This document shows, in pieces, positions 36,178 through 43,833 of a stretch of 64,000 nt of DNA. Source of the stretch: CAYSGL01 sp964520985 (GTDB taxonomy: Bacteria; Pseudomonadota; Alphaproteobacteria; Micavibrionales; Micavibrionaceae); NCBI GenBank assembly GCA_964520985.1, contig CAZFPB010000001.1:310001-374000 (forward strand), in the 5' to 3' direction. The notes beneath the pieces are model-generated. The model did not search any database and was not told where the DNA came from. It worked only from the letters and a program-made list of their open reading frames with translations. Position 1 is the first letter of the stretch. The number at the start of each line of letters is the position of its first letter. The position numbers and the translations under genes were made by a program.

Positions 36178-36205
36178 AACGGCCGGTTTTCCGGCCGTTG
36201 TTTTT
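36178..36205 (+). terminator. Strong rho-independent terminator
   Basis: AACGGCCGG (36178-36186), TTTT loop, CCGGCCGTT (36191-36199), then GTTTTT. A perfect 9-bp stem closing the two-gene small-protein unit. Confidence 0.92.
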
Positions 36206-36263
36206 GGCGGAAAACCTTGAGATTTTCATTGCTCCGTTTGTCTGCGCCCTCTATATCAGACGC

Positions 36264-36701
36264 ATGACAATCGTAGTGGCCATTGCCGCCGATCATGGCG
36301 GCTTCGAACTGAAGGAAAAGCTCAAATCTCTGGTGAGTGAGCCGAAAGTTGAATGGCTCGATTTGGGTACGCATTCCGGCGATTCTGTCGATTACCCTGA
36401 TTACGGCTATAAAATTGCCGAGGCTGTCGCCGCCGGGCAGGCTTTGTATGGCATCGCCATCTGTGGGTCGGGCATCGGTATTTCCATCGCCTGCAACCGC
36501 AATCCCAAAATTCGTGCCGCTTTGTGTATGACCGAGCAGATGGCGCAGCTTTCGCGCGAACATAATGATGCAAATATCCTGTGCCTTGGCGCGCGACTGA
36601 TTGATGCTGATCTCGCCGCGCGGATGATTACAAAATTTCTAACCACAGCCTTTGAAGGCGGACGGCATGCAGGCCGCGTCCAAAAACTGAACGCCTGCTA
36701 A
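36264..36701 (+). CDS. rpiB: Ribose 5-phosphate isomerase B
   Basis: Interconverts ribose 5-phosphate and ribulose 5-phosphate. 145 residues from ATG 36264. The RpiB/LacAB signature is complete: AADHGGFELK, YPDYGYKIAEAV, CGSGIGISIACNR with the catalytic Cys, and SREHNDANILCLGAR. It precedes glyA by 21 bases, as in many alphaproteobacteria. Confidence 0.95.
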   Translation: MTIVVAIAADHGGFELKEKLKSLVSEPKVEWLDLGTHSGDSVDYPDYGYKIAEAVAAGQALYGIAICGSGIGISIACNRNPKIRAALCMTEQMAQLSREHNDANILCLGARLIDADLAARMITKFLTTAFEGGRHAGRVQKLNAC

Positions 36702-36722
36702 TTTTAAAAAGAGGATAGTAGA

Positions 36723-38030
36723 ATGAGCAACGCAGCGAAAGCCAACGAGATGACCCCAGACAATTTCTTTACCGCCCCGCTTAATCAAGCCGACCCTGCG
36801 ATTGCCAAAGCGATTGAACAGGAACTGGACCGCCAGCAAAACTCAATTGAACTGATCCCGTCGGAAAACATTGTCAGCCGCGCCGTTCTGGAAGCGCAAG
36901 GCTCGATCCTCACCAACAAATATGCCGAAGGCCTGCCGGGCAAGCGTTATTACGGCGGTTGCGAATTCGTCGATGTCGTGGAAAACCTTGCGATTGAGCG
37001 CGTGTGCAAACTCTTCAACTGCAAATTCGCCAACGTGCAACCGCATTCCGGCTCCCAAGCCAATCAGGCCGTGTATATGGCGCTGTTGCAGCCGGGCGAT
37101 AAAGTCCTCGGCATGCGCCTCGATCATGGCGGTCACCTGACGCACGGTTCGCCGGTCAACCAGTCGGGCCTGTGGTTCAATTTCGAAGCCTATGGCGTTG
37201 CCGATGAAGACCAGCAAATCGACTTTGCACAAGTGCGTGAAAAAGCGAAAAGCTTCCAGCCGAAAATGATTGTCTGCGGCGCATCGGCTTACAGCCGCGC
37301 CATCGACTGGGCGAAATTCCGCGAGATCGCCGATGAAGTCGGCGCGTACCTGATGATCGACATGGCGCACTATGCGGGTCTGGTCGCTGGCGGCGCTTAC
37401 CCATCGCCGATGCCGCATGCACATGTTGTCACGACGACCACACACAAAACACTGCGCGGCCCACGCGGCGGTCTGATCCTCACGAATGATGAAGAACTGT
37501 CGAAGAAAATGAACAAGGCCGTCTTCCCGGGTCTGCAAGGTGGCCCTCTGATGCATGTCATCGCCGCTAAAGCAGTGGCCTTCGGTGAAGCGCTGCAACC
37601 GGAATTCAAAGCCTATGCGAAGCAGGTTGTTGAGAATGCCAAGGCACTCGCAAGCTCGTTGCAGGAACGCGGCTACAAGATCGTCTCCGGCGGCACCGAC
37701 AGCCACGTCATGGTCGTCGATCTGCGCGCAAACAAATTCAACGGCAAGCAAGCGGAAGCCTCGATGGATCGCGCCGGTCTGACCTGCAACAAAAACACCG
37801 TGCCGAATGACCATGAAGGTCCGTTCACGACATCGGGCGTGCGTATTGGTACGCCAGCCGCCACGACACGTGGTTTCGGCACGGCGGAATTCCGTCAGGT
37901 CGGTAATTACATCGCAGACATTCTCGATGCGCTGGAGCAGGCGAACGACCCGACCGAAAACGGTGCGGCAGAAGCCAAAGTGCACGCACAGGTCAAAGAA
38001 CTCTGCGCTAAATTCCCGATCTATCAATAG
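36723..38030 (+). CDS. glyA: Serine hydroxymethyltransferase
   Basis: Transfers the serine hydroxymethyl group to tetrahydrofolate, giving glycine and one-carbon units. 435 residues. PLP lysine in TTTTHKTLRGPRGG; further motifs NIVSRAVLEAQGS, YYGGCEFVD, QPHSGSQANQAVY and DMAHYAGLVAGG. AAGAGG precedes the ATG. It lies between rpiB and a small membrane protein and shortly upstream of nrdR, the standard alphaproteobacterial order. Confidence 0.97.
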   Translation: MSNAAKANEMTPDNFFTAPLNQADPAIAKAIEQELDRQQNSIELIPSENIVSRAVLEAQGSILTNKYAEGLPGKRYYGGCEFVDVVENLAIERVCKLFNCKFANVQPHSGSQANQAVYMALLQPGDKVLGMRLDHGGHLTHGSPVNQSGLWFNFEAYGVADEDQQIDFAQVREKAKSFQPKMIVCGASAYSRAIDWAKFREIADEVGAYLMIDMAHYAGLVAGGAYPSPMPHAHVVTTTTHKTLRGPRGGLILTNDEELSKKMNKAVFPGLQGGPLMHVIAAKAVAFGEALQPEFKAYAKQVVENAKALASSLQERGYKIVSGGTDSHVMVVDLRANKFNGKQAEASMDRAGLTCNKNTVPNDHEGPFTTSGVRIGTPAATTRGFGTAEFRQVGNYIADILDALEQANDPTENGAAEAKVHAQVKELCAKFPIYQ

Positions 38031-38038
38031 GCGCTGAT

Positions 38039-38290
38039 ATGAGTGACGGCGGAGTCTTGTATCGCATTGCCACCTTCATTTATTGGCTTGCGATGCCGCT
38101 TGTTGTGGTTTTACTCATCATTGCAGCCTCAGAGTTGTTGCAATTTTCGGGAAAAGCAATTTACGGGTTTTTTCTAGCGTCGATCGTTTATGTGTTTGCG
38201 TGGGGAGTGCGTTATGTGCTCAGCACCAAAGCAAATCACCCTGCTTACGACGTTTACAAAAAATGGAAACAGCGAAAAACGGTAAAATAG
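38039..38290 (+). CDS. Small two-helix membrane protein, unknown
   Basis: 83 residues. Two hydrophobic segments (about 8-30 and 38-62) are followed by a basic tail (YKKWKQRKTVK), so both ends are probably cytoplasmic. It starts 8 bases after glyA and probably shares its transcript. No family is recognised. Confidence 0.65.
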   Translation: MSDGGVLYRIATFIYWLAMPLVVVLLIIAASELLQFSGKAIYGFFLASIVYVFAWGVRYVLSTKANHPAYDVYKKWKQRKTVK

Positions 38291-38408
38291 TCCGGATTTT
38301 TAAAAGCCTTGTTGTGCCAAGCACAATAGATGGTTGTGGATAAGTTTAATCGGTATGTAAGGGAAGGGGCGTCATTGCCCCACCATGGTTGCCTGACAAG
38401 GGGGCGCC

Positions 38409-38891
38409 ATGAGTTACGTTCGATTTAATTTCAATCACGCCAATCAGGTGAATGTTTTTTCGGTGACCAATAAGGGAGAACCGCTTGATGCTGTCCTGAA
38501 TGAAATCACGGAAGCGATGCTAAAAAACGATACGTTCGACCAGCGCGCTGTCTTTGGTGAAGCCCGCCAGCACTACCAGTTTACGTTGTGGCAAGAGGAG
38601 GGCGTTCAGCACCAGACTTTCTATCTGAAAGACTTTTTGTTCGCGCATAACACGCTGGATCAGGCGCACGATCAGGACAGTTTCATGCGCATGATAGACC
38701 GCGATCCACTGGGAGAAGCCATGCGACGCACGCTGCTTCAGTTCGGGTTGCCCGATACAGCCCACGCGCCCTATGAAGAGACGCCAACGCCTTGCTGGTG
38801 GCGGCGGACCATCCGGAATATTTCCCATCCTGCCTATCAGGCGTTTGACGCTTTGGATCACAAACCGGCCCCGGCGCTCAAAGCCGCTTAA
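38409..38891 (+). CDS. Hypothetical protein, 160 residues
   Basis: Not recognised. Soluble and rather acidic in the middle, with aromatic and His-rich segments (FNFNHANQVNVFSV, EARQHYQFTLWQEEGVQHQTFYLKDF, AHNTLDQAHDQDSFMRM). A conserved-looking CWWRRTIRN stretch sits near the C-terminus (about 129-137). There is no signal peptide or membrane helix. A plausible AAGGGGG site (38399-38405) precedes ATG 38409. It separates glyA from nrdR, which are usually adjacent, so it looks like a lineage-specific insertion. Confidence 0.65.
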   Translation: MSYVRFNFNHANQVNVFSVTNKGEPLDAVLNEITEAMLKNDTFDQRAVFGEARQHYQFTLWQEEGVQHQTFYLKDFLFAHNTLDQAHDQDSFMRMIDRDPLGEAMRRTLLQFGLPDTAHAPYEETPTPCWWRRTIRNISHPAYQAFDALDHKPAPALKAA

Positions 38892-38930
38892 GGATTTGCG
38901 CCGTCCGGCGGGTTGTGGCACAACAGGCTT

Positions 38931-39413
38931 ATGAGATGCCCTTTTTGCGGACATGAAGAAAGTCAGGTCAAGGATTCACGCCCCACGGACGATGGGGCCG
39001 CCATCCGCCGCCGCCGTTCGTGCCCGTCCTGCGGCGCGCGTTTCACCACGTTTGAACGCATTCAGCTGCGCGATCTGGTTGTCGTTAAAAGCGACGGGAC
39101 GACGCAGGGGTTCGACCGTGACAAAATCATGCGCTCGATGAATGTCGCTTTGCGCAAGCGTCAGGTGAATGCCGACCAGATTGAAAAAGCGGTCACAGGT
39201 ATCGTTCGCCAGCTCGAAAGCTATGGCGAGCCGGAAATTCCTTCGAAGGAGATCGGCAAGCTGGTGATGAGCGCGCTGGTCGAAATCGATATCGTCGGCT
39301 ACATTCGCTATGCCTCGGTCTATAAAGATTTCAGTGCGCCCGAAGAATTCACGTCCTTCATTGAAGAAGTGCATATCCTTCAAAAAGAAAAATCCACGAA
39401 GGCGGCCGAGTGA
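38931..39413 (+). CDS. nrdR: Transcriptional repressor NrdR
   Basis: Represses ribonucleotide reductase genes according to bound ATP/dATP. 160 residues. An N-terminal zinc ribbon (CPFCGHEESQV ... CPSCGARFTTFER) and an ATP-cone domain (VVKSDGTTQGFDRDKIMRSM) are both clear. It heads the riboflavin group; its TGA overlaps the ribA ATG (TGATG). Confidence 0.95.
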   Translation: MRCPFCGHEESQVKDSRPTDDGAAIRRRRSCPSCGARFTTFERIQLRDLVVVKSDGTTQGFDRDKIMRSMNVALRKRQVNADQIEKAVTGIVRQLESYGEPEIPSKEIGKLVMSALVEIDIVGYIRYASVYKDFSAPEEFTSFIEEVHILQKEKSTKAAE

Positions 39414-40018
39414 TGTTCTCCGCGCCCGTCAGCATCCGTCAGCGTGTCGCCATTCCGCTCTCCTTGAAAAACGGGCGGACGATTTTCGCCGACTTCGTGA
39501 CGTTTCATGAATTGCCGGATGATAAAGAGCATATCGCGCTGGTATTCGATGCACCGGACCAGGAACCGCTGGTGCGTCTGCATTCGGAATGCTTGACCGG
39601 CGATGTGTTTGCTTCGCAGAAATGCGATTGCGGCGCTCAGCTGTCCGAAGCGATCGAAGTCATGGCGCGCAAGGGCGGTATTATCCTGTATTTGCGCCAG
39701 GAAGGCCGCGGCATCGGTCTCTATAACAAGCTTGATGCTTACGCACTTCAAAATGAGCAGGGGCTTGACACGTTCGAAGCGAACAAGGCGATCGGCCATG
39801 CACTCGACCCGCGCGATTATCGCTCGGCGGCGCTGATGCTCGAAGCGCTGGGTGCCAAAACCATTTCTCTTTTGACAAACAACCCCGACAAGAAGGCGCA
39901 ACTGGAGCGTCATGGCATCGCCGTGACCCGCATGGTTCCGACCGGTTTCCACAAATCCGCGCATAATGAAAACTACCTGACCGCCAAGCGCAAAGCGGGT
40001 CATACGCTCGCCGGATAA
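39413..40018 (+). CDS. ribA: GTP cyclohydrolase II (stand-alone)
   Basis: Opens GTP to the first riboflavin precursor. 201 residues from ATG 39413. Zinc cysteines in HSECLTGDVFASQKCDCG, the GTP-binding RQEGRGIGLYNKL, and TNNPDK near the end. It lacks the DHBP synthase (RibB) domain found in the RibBA fusions of many relatives, and no ribB lies in the window, so that activity must come from elsewhere. A GTG three bases earlier is an alternative start. Confidence 0.93.
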   Translation: MFSAPVSIRQRVAIPLSLKNGRTIFADFVTFHELPDDKEHIALVFDAPDQEPLVRLHSECLTGDVFASQKCDCGAQLSEAIEVMARKGGIILYLRQEGRGIGLYNKLDAYALQNEQGLDTFEANKAIGHALDPRDYRSAALMLEALGAKTISLLTNNPDKKAQLERHGIAVTRMVPTGFHKSAHNENYLTAKRKAGHTLAG

Positions 40019-40022
40019 GATC

Positions 40023-41039
40023 ATGACACCTGAAGACTCTATGCGCAGGGCGTTAGATTTGTCGCGCGCGGGCCTTGGTCGCTGCGCACCCAATCCTTGT
40101 GTTGGCTGCGTCATTGTCAAAGACGGCAACGTCGTTGGCGAAGGCCGCAGTGCCGATGGTGGTGGCAGACCGCACGGAGAGGCGCAAGCGCTAAAACAAG
40201 CTGGCGACAAGGCGCGCGGCGCGGATGTATTTGTCACGCTTGAACCCTGCGCGCATGTGGGCACGACGCCGTCATGCGCCAATGCCCTGATCGAAGCAGG
40301 AGTAACGCGCGTTTACATCGCCTGTACCGATCCCGACCCGCGCACGGCGGGCAAGGGCACCGAGATGTTGCGCGATGCCGGGATCGAAGTGGTTGAGGGG
40401 CTGCGCCGCGCTGAAGCACTCGATGTTCATCGCGGGTTCTTTTTGAGCCGGGTACATAAGCGGCCTTTGATCGCGTTAAAGGTGGCGACATCACTGGATG
40501 GCCGTATCGCCGCGGCTGATGGCACGAGCCAATGGATCACGGGAGAAGAGGCGCGGCGGCGCGGTCATCAGCTGCGCAGCTCGTTTGATGCTATTCTCAC
40601 AGGCAGCGGCACGGTGCTGGCTGATAACCCGCGGCTGACCGTGCGCTATCCCGGTCATGACGGCTGGCAGCCGAAACGGATCATTCTGGACCGCCGCGGG
40701 CGGGTCACTGATCCCGCACTGCATGTGTTGTCCGATGGCGGCGAAACGCGAATTCTAAAAGACTACAACGCTATAGATGATCTGTTTCCTCTATTCATCG
40801 AGATGGGTCTGACCCGTCTTCTGGTAGAAGCGGGGCAGGGTGTTAGCAGCGCCTTTGTGAAAAGCGGTTTTGTCGAGGAGCTGTATTGGTTCCGCGCGCC
40901 TGTCCTGCTGGGCGAAAAGGGGGTGTCGGTCTTCGATAATCTGGGCATCGGGACGCTGAGCGATAGAATAGGGCTGGATCGTCGCAGCGTGGAGCCGGTC
41001 GGTGAAGATATGCTGGAAATTTACACGCGGGCTGGATAA
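40023..41039 (+). CDS. ribD: Riboflavin deaminase/reductase RibD
   Basis: Bifunctional: deaminates and then reduces the RibA product. 338 residues. The deaminase half (1-145) has the zinc site HGEAQAL and TLEPCAHVGTTPSCA; the reductase half (about 150-338) has PLIALKVATSLDGRIAAADGTSQWITG and LLVEAGQGVSSAF. The usual HAE is HGE here; the catalytic Glu is kept. It follows ribA by 4 bases. Confidence 0.95.
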   Translation: MTPEDSMRRALDLSRAGLGRCAPNPCVGCVIVKDGNVVGEGRSADGGGRPHGEAQALKQAGDKARGADVFVTLEPCAHVGTTPSCANALIEAGVTRVYIACTDPDPRTAGKGTEMLRDAGIEVVEGLRRAEALDVHRGFFLSRVHKRPLIALKVATSLDGRIAAADGTSQWITGEEARRRGHQLRSSFDAILTGSGTVLADNPRLTVRYPGHDGWQPKRIILDRRGRVTDPALHVLSDGGETRILKDYNAIDDLFPLFIEMGLTRLLVEAGQGVSSAFVKSGFVEELYWFRAPVLLGEKGVSVFDNLGIGTLSDRIGLDRRSVEPVGEDMLEIYTRAG

Positions 41040-41049
41040 GAATAGCGGT

Positions 41050-41646
41050 ATGTTCACAGGCATCATCACGCATATCGGCGAAATCGCCCGCATTGACCGC
41101 TCGCGCGGCGACTGGCGCTTCTTTATCAAGACGACGATGAATGTCGCCGAGATCGTGAAGGGCGCGTCAATCTCCTGTTCAGGATGCTGTCTCACGGTAG
41201 TCGATAAGGATAAGGACTGGATGGCGTTCGATGTCTCTGCTGAGACGCTCTCCAAAACCGTTCTCGGTTCATGGGATGTGGGTACGCGCGTCAATCTCGA
41301 GAAATCCTTGAAGGTCGGCGATGAGCTGGGCGGACACATCGTGTCGGGCCATGTTGATGGGCTGGCCCATATCGTGTCGATCACGCCGGATGGCGATTCA
41401 CACCGTCTGAAAATCGAAGTGCCGAAATCGTTGGCGCTCTACATCGCGCAAAAAGGTTCGGTCGCGCTCGATGGCGTGTCCCTGACAGTGAATGAAGTCG
41501 ATGGCACGGTGTTTGGCGTAAACATCATTCCGCATACCTGGGCGTACACCACGCTTGGCAACCGCCAGAACGGCGATACGCTGAACATGGAAGTCGATAT
41601 GCTGGCCCGTTATGTGGCACGCCAGCTGGGCCGCGATCTTTCTTGA
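41050..41646 (+). CDS. ribE: Riboflavin synthase alpha chain
   Basis: Dismutates two 6,7-dimethyl-8-ribityllumazine to riboflavin. 198 residues. Starts with the MFTGII signature; two tandem lumazine-binding barrels, each with its GxSxxxxGxCLTV or GVSLTVNEV motif and the GGHIVSGHVDG loop. ATG 41050 fits the invariant family start. The riboswitch follows within about 30 bases of its stop codon. Confidence 0.95.
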   Translation: MFTGIITHIGEIARIDRSRGDWRFFIKTTMNVAEIVKGASISCSGCCLTVVDKDKDWMAFDVSAETLSKTVLGSWDVGTRVNLEKSLKVGDELGGHIVSGHVDGLAHIVSITPDGDSHRLKIEVPKSLALYIAQKGSVALDGVSLTVNEVDGTVFGVNIIPHTWAYTTLGNRQNGDTLNMEVDMLARYVARQLGRDLS

Positions 41647-41677
41647 CATTTGTTACCCATAACGGGTTAATACGGGC

Positions 41678-41818
41678 TGTTCTCAGGGCAGGGTGAAACT
41701 CCCTACCGGCGGTATGTATCGCAAGATACGAGCCCGCGAGCGCCCGTCCCATGATGGGGTCAGCAGAGCTGGTGAGAAGCCAGCGCCGACGGTCATAGTC
41801 CGGATAAAAGAGAGCAAC
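41678..41818 (+). ncRNA. FMN riboswitch (RFN element)
   Basis: The conserved RFN core is easily read: TCTCAGGGCAGGGTGAAACTCCC (41682-41702 and on, given by position), ACCGGCGGT (41705-41713), AGCCCGCGAGCG (41731-41742), GTCAGCAGAGCTGGTGAGAAGCCAGC (41759-41784), GCCGACGGTCATAGTC (41784-41800) and GGATAAAAGAGAGC. It lies between ribE and ribH, so it controls ribH and nusB rather than the whole operon. No T-rich terminator hairpin is evident before ribH, so control of translation or an unusual terminator is likelier. A TTGACA at 41643-41648 may be the -35 of an internal promoter. Confidence 0.97.
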
Positions 41819-41896
41819 GATAAACCTGCACCTTAACGGGCGCAGCCTTTGTCGTTCAGCCCTGATTTATTGGTTGAAACGAAAAGGAGAAAAACC

Positions 41897-42367
41897 ATGA
41901 ATCAGTCCACGAAGAAAATCGCCTACATCCAGGCCGGATGGCACAAGGAAATCGTCGAGCAAGCGTATGGCGCGTTCGTCGAAAACCTGAAAGCCGGCAG
42001 CATCACCGAAAACCAGATCGACGTGTACAACGTGCCGGGCAGCCTCGAGATTCCGCTGCAGGCGCAATGTCTCGCGCAAACGGGTAAGTATGACCTCATC
42101 GTCGCCTGCGGGTTGATCGTCAATGGCGGCATCTACCGTCATGAATTCGTCAACACCGCCGTGATCGACGGCATGATGCGCGTGCAGCTGGATACCGGCG
42201 TGCCGATCCTCTCGGTCGTGCTGACACCACAGAATTTCCATGACAGCGAAGAGCACAAGAAGTTCTTCTTTGATCACTTCAAAATTAAAGGTAAAGAAGC
42301 AGCCAGAGCGGCCCTGTTAACGCTGGCCAATATGGATGCGTTCAAAGACATCAAGAAAGTTGCCTAA
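41897..42367 (+). CDS. ribH: Lumazine synthase, RibH2 (type II) like
   Basis: Condenses the ribitylamino-uracil with DHBP to the lumazine. 156 residues with start ATG 41897 after AAGGAG (41884-41889). IAYIQAGWHKEIVEQ, NVPGSLEIPLQAQ, CGLIVNGGIYRHEFVNTAVIDGMMRVQLDTGVPILSVVLTPQNFHDSEEH and HFKIKGKEAARA (segments cited by position 8-22, 44-57, 72-125, 127-140) match the Brucella RibH2 class, which forms decamers, more than the icosahedral type I. In Brucella and Mesorhizobium the riboswitch-linked copy is also the RibH2 one. Confidence 0.92.
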   Translation: MNQSTKKIAYIQAGWHKEIVEQAYGAFVENLKAGSITENQIDVYNVPGSLEIPLQAQCLAQTGKYDLIVACGLIVNGGIYRHEFVNTAVIDGMMRVQLDTGVPILSVVLTPQNFHDSEEHKKFFFDHFKIKGKEAARAALLTLANMDAFKDIKKVA

Positions 42368-42819
42368 TGACACATAATTCCTCGGCGATCGCCATGAAAT
42401 CCGCAGCCCGCCTTATGGCGGTGCAGGCGGTATATCAGTCCTTCACGGACGATAAGGACATGCGCCTGATCGCCGAGGAATATCTGCATTTCCGCGCCGG
42501 CATGGAAGTGGAAGGCGAGCGTCTGGTCGAGCCGGACCGTGAGCTGTTTTCCTCTATCCTGCGCGGCGTGTCGGAGCGACGGGCAGAGCTGGGCGAGCTG
42601 ATCGAGGCCAATCATAAGCGCGAGCCGGGTAAAGCCACGCTGGAGCTGGTGTTGCAATCGATCCTGCTGTGCGGCGCCTATGAGCTGATGGCGAATCTCA
42701 AAACCGATATTCCGGTGATTATTAACGATTATGTCGAGGTGACCCGCGCTTTTTATGAAGGCAAAGAGTCCGGCCTGATCAACGCCATTCTGGATTCCAT
42801 TTCAAAAACAATCCGTTAG
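42367..42819 (+). CDS. nusB: Transcription antitermination factor NusB
   Basis: Binds boxA RNA with NusE (S10) in rRNA antitermination. 150 residues, all-helical: SAARLMAVQAVYQSF near the N-terminus, LELVLQSILLCGAYEL and IPVIINDYVEVTRAFYEGKESGLINAILD at the C-terminus, the NusB signature. TAATG overlap with ribH makes it part of the riboswitch-controlled transcript. Confidence 0.94.
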   Translation: MTHNSSAIAMKSAARLMAVQAVYQSFTDDKDMRLIAEEYLHFRAGMEVEGERLVEPDRELFSSILRGVSERRAELGELIEANHKREPGKATLELVLQSILLCGAYELMANLKTDIPVIINDYVEVTRAFYEGKESGLINAILDSISKTIR

Positions 42820-42960
42820 CCCTTTTCCGGCCTATGGTGCAATGCATAAAATTGTAGCGATTGGTAGCCAATCGTTAAGAGAATCCCGCTATCCTTATCT
42901 TAGGGTTGGGGAAGAATCCTCTAAGGATTAATTGTTCACGCATAGGGAAATCTGGTTCAC

Positions 42961-43449
42961 ATGAAAATAGTTCTGATTGCAGGACTGGCTGTGCTTCTGT
43001 TGGGAGGAGGCGCCGCCGGCGCCTATTTCTTCCTGAATAAGCCTGCCGAAGCTGCCGGTGCAGAACTCTCGGAGCATGACAAGGCGGCTGAAGAAGCTGC
43101 CAAAGCTGCTGCCGCTGAACCCGTCATTCCCGCCGTGTTCGTGCAACTCAGCCCACTGGTTCTCCCGATCGTCGATGAGAATGGCGTCAGCCAGACCGTC
43201 AGCCTGGTGATCTCTGTCGAGGTCGCTGACGAAGCCATGGCCGCCAAGGTGAAAAACCTCCAGCCCCGCCTGCAGGATGCGTTCATTCAGGATATGTACG
43301 GTGTCCTCAGCCGCAAGGCCGTCATGAAAGGCGGGGTCATCGAGGTGGCCAAGATCAAAGCCCGCCTGAACACGATTTCCGACAAGGTCATGGGCGACGA
43401 CACAATCAAGGAAGTCCTCCTGCAGGTTGTCCAGCAGCGCCGTATTTAA
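42961..43449 (+). CDS. FliL-like inner-membrane protein
   Basis: 162 residues: one N-terminal helix (IVLIAGLAVLLLGGGAAGAYFFL), an Ala/Glu-rich linker, then a domain with FVQLSPLVLPIVDENGVSQTVSLVISVEV and LQDAFIQDMYGVLSRK...INTISDKVMG-type segments resembling the periplasmic stomatin-like part of FliL. FliL assists the stator. It stands apart from other flagellar genes; in relatives thiL often occupies the place after nusB. Family assignment is moderately sure. Confidence 0.65.
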   Translation: MKIVLIAGLAVLLLGGGAAGAYFFLNKPAEAAGAELSEHDKAAEEAAKAAAAEPVIPAVFVQLSPLVLPIVDENGVSQTVSLVISVEVADEAMAAKVKNLQPRLQDAFIQDMYGVLSRKAVMKGGVIEVAKIKARLNTISDKVMGDDTIKEVLLQVVQQRRI

Positions 43450-43474
43450 AGTTTCATTCCTCTCCACAAAACGC

Positions 43475-43506
43475 AAAACCCGGCCCCTAAAACAGGCCGG
43501 GTTTTC
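43475..43506 (+). terminator. Rho-independent terminator
   Basis: AAAACCCGGCC (43475-43485), 9-base loop, GGCCGGGTTTT (43495-43505). Ends the FliL-like gene. Confidence 0.9.
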
Positions 43507-43631
43507 TGCGGGTTTTAGGAAAAGTATTCAGTTCGTTCGGCGTATTTTTTTGCCAGATACGCACCTTTGTTTTCATAATAAAAAACGGGCGCAAGCGGCC
43601 CGTCGATGGTTTCGATCATACCATAAGTTGT

Positions 43632-43715
43632 CCGTCATTGCGAGCCTAGCGAAGCAATCCAGAAAGGATAGGCTGGATTGCCACGTCGGCCTTCGGCCTC
43701 CTCGCAAGGACAGTG
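43632..43715. repeat. Dispersed palindromic repeat (CGTCATTGCGAG type)
   Basis: The 384-base gene-free stretch 43450-43833 holds the terminator above and this element. It starts CGTCATTGCGAG-CCTAGCGAAGCAATCCAG (about 43633-43662), turns, and returns as CTGGATTGC (43673-43681) ... CTCGCAAGGACAG (43700-43712). The inner arms are perfect and the outer arms imperfect. This wording is that of a widespread intergenic palindrome seen in many alphaproteobacteria, including Rickettsiales. From about 43713 to 43827 there is only GC-rich leader sequence and the hppA ribosome-binding site (AAAGGGG, 43818-43824). Confidence 0.75.
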
Positions 43716-43833
43716 GGGGAATTGGGGACAAATCGGGGGGTGGGCTGGACAGGGTGGGTGGTTTAAGGCACCCTTTTTCGTCGACTCCTGAAACGGGAGC
43801 GCAAACAACAAACAACCAAAGGGGTATTTGGTA

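Noticed and set aside
36843..38027. 394-codon minus-strand frame opposite glyA
   Set aside because: Antisense shadow of a fully conserved SHMT gene; His/Arg-rich translation without any domain.
43573..43815. Open frames across the hppA leader
   Set aside because: They read through the palindromic repeat and give Arg/Pro/Ser-rich low-complexity products.
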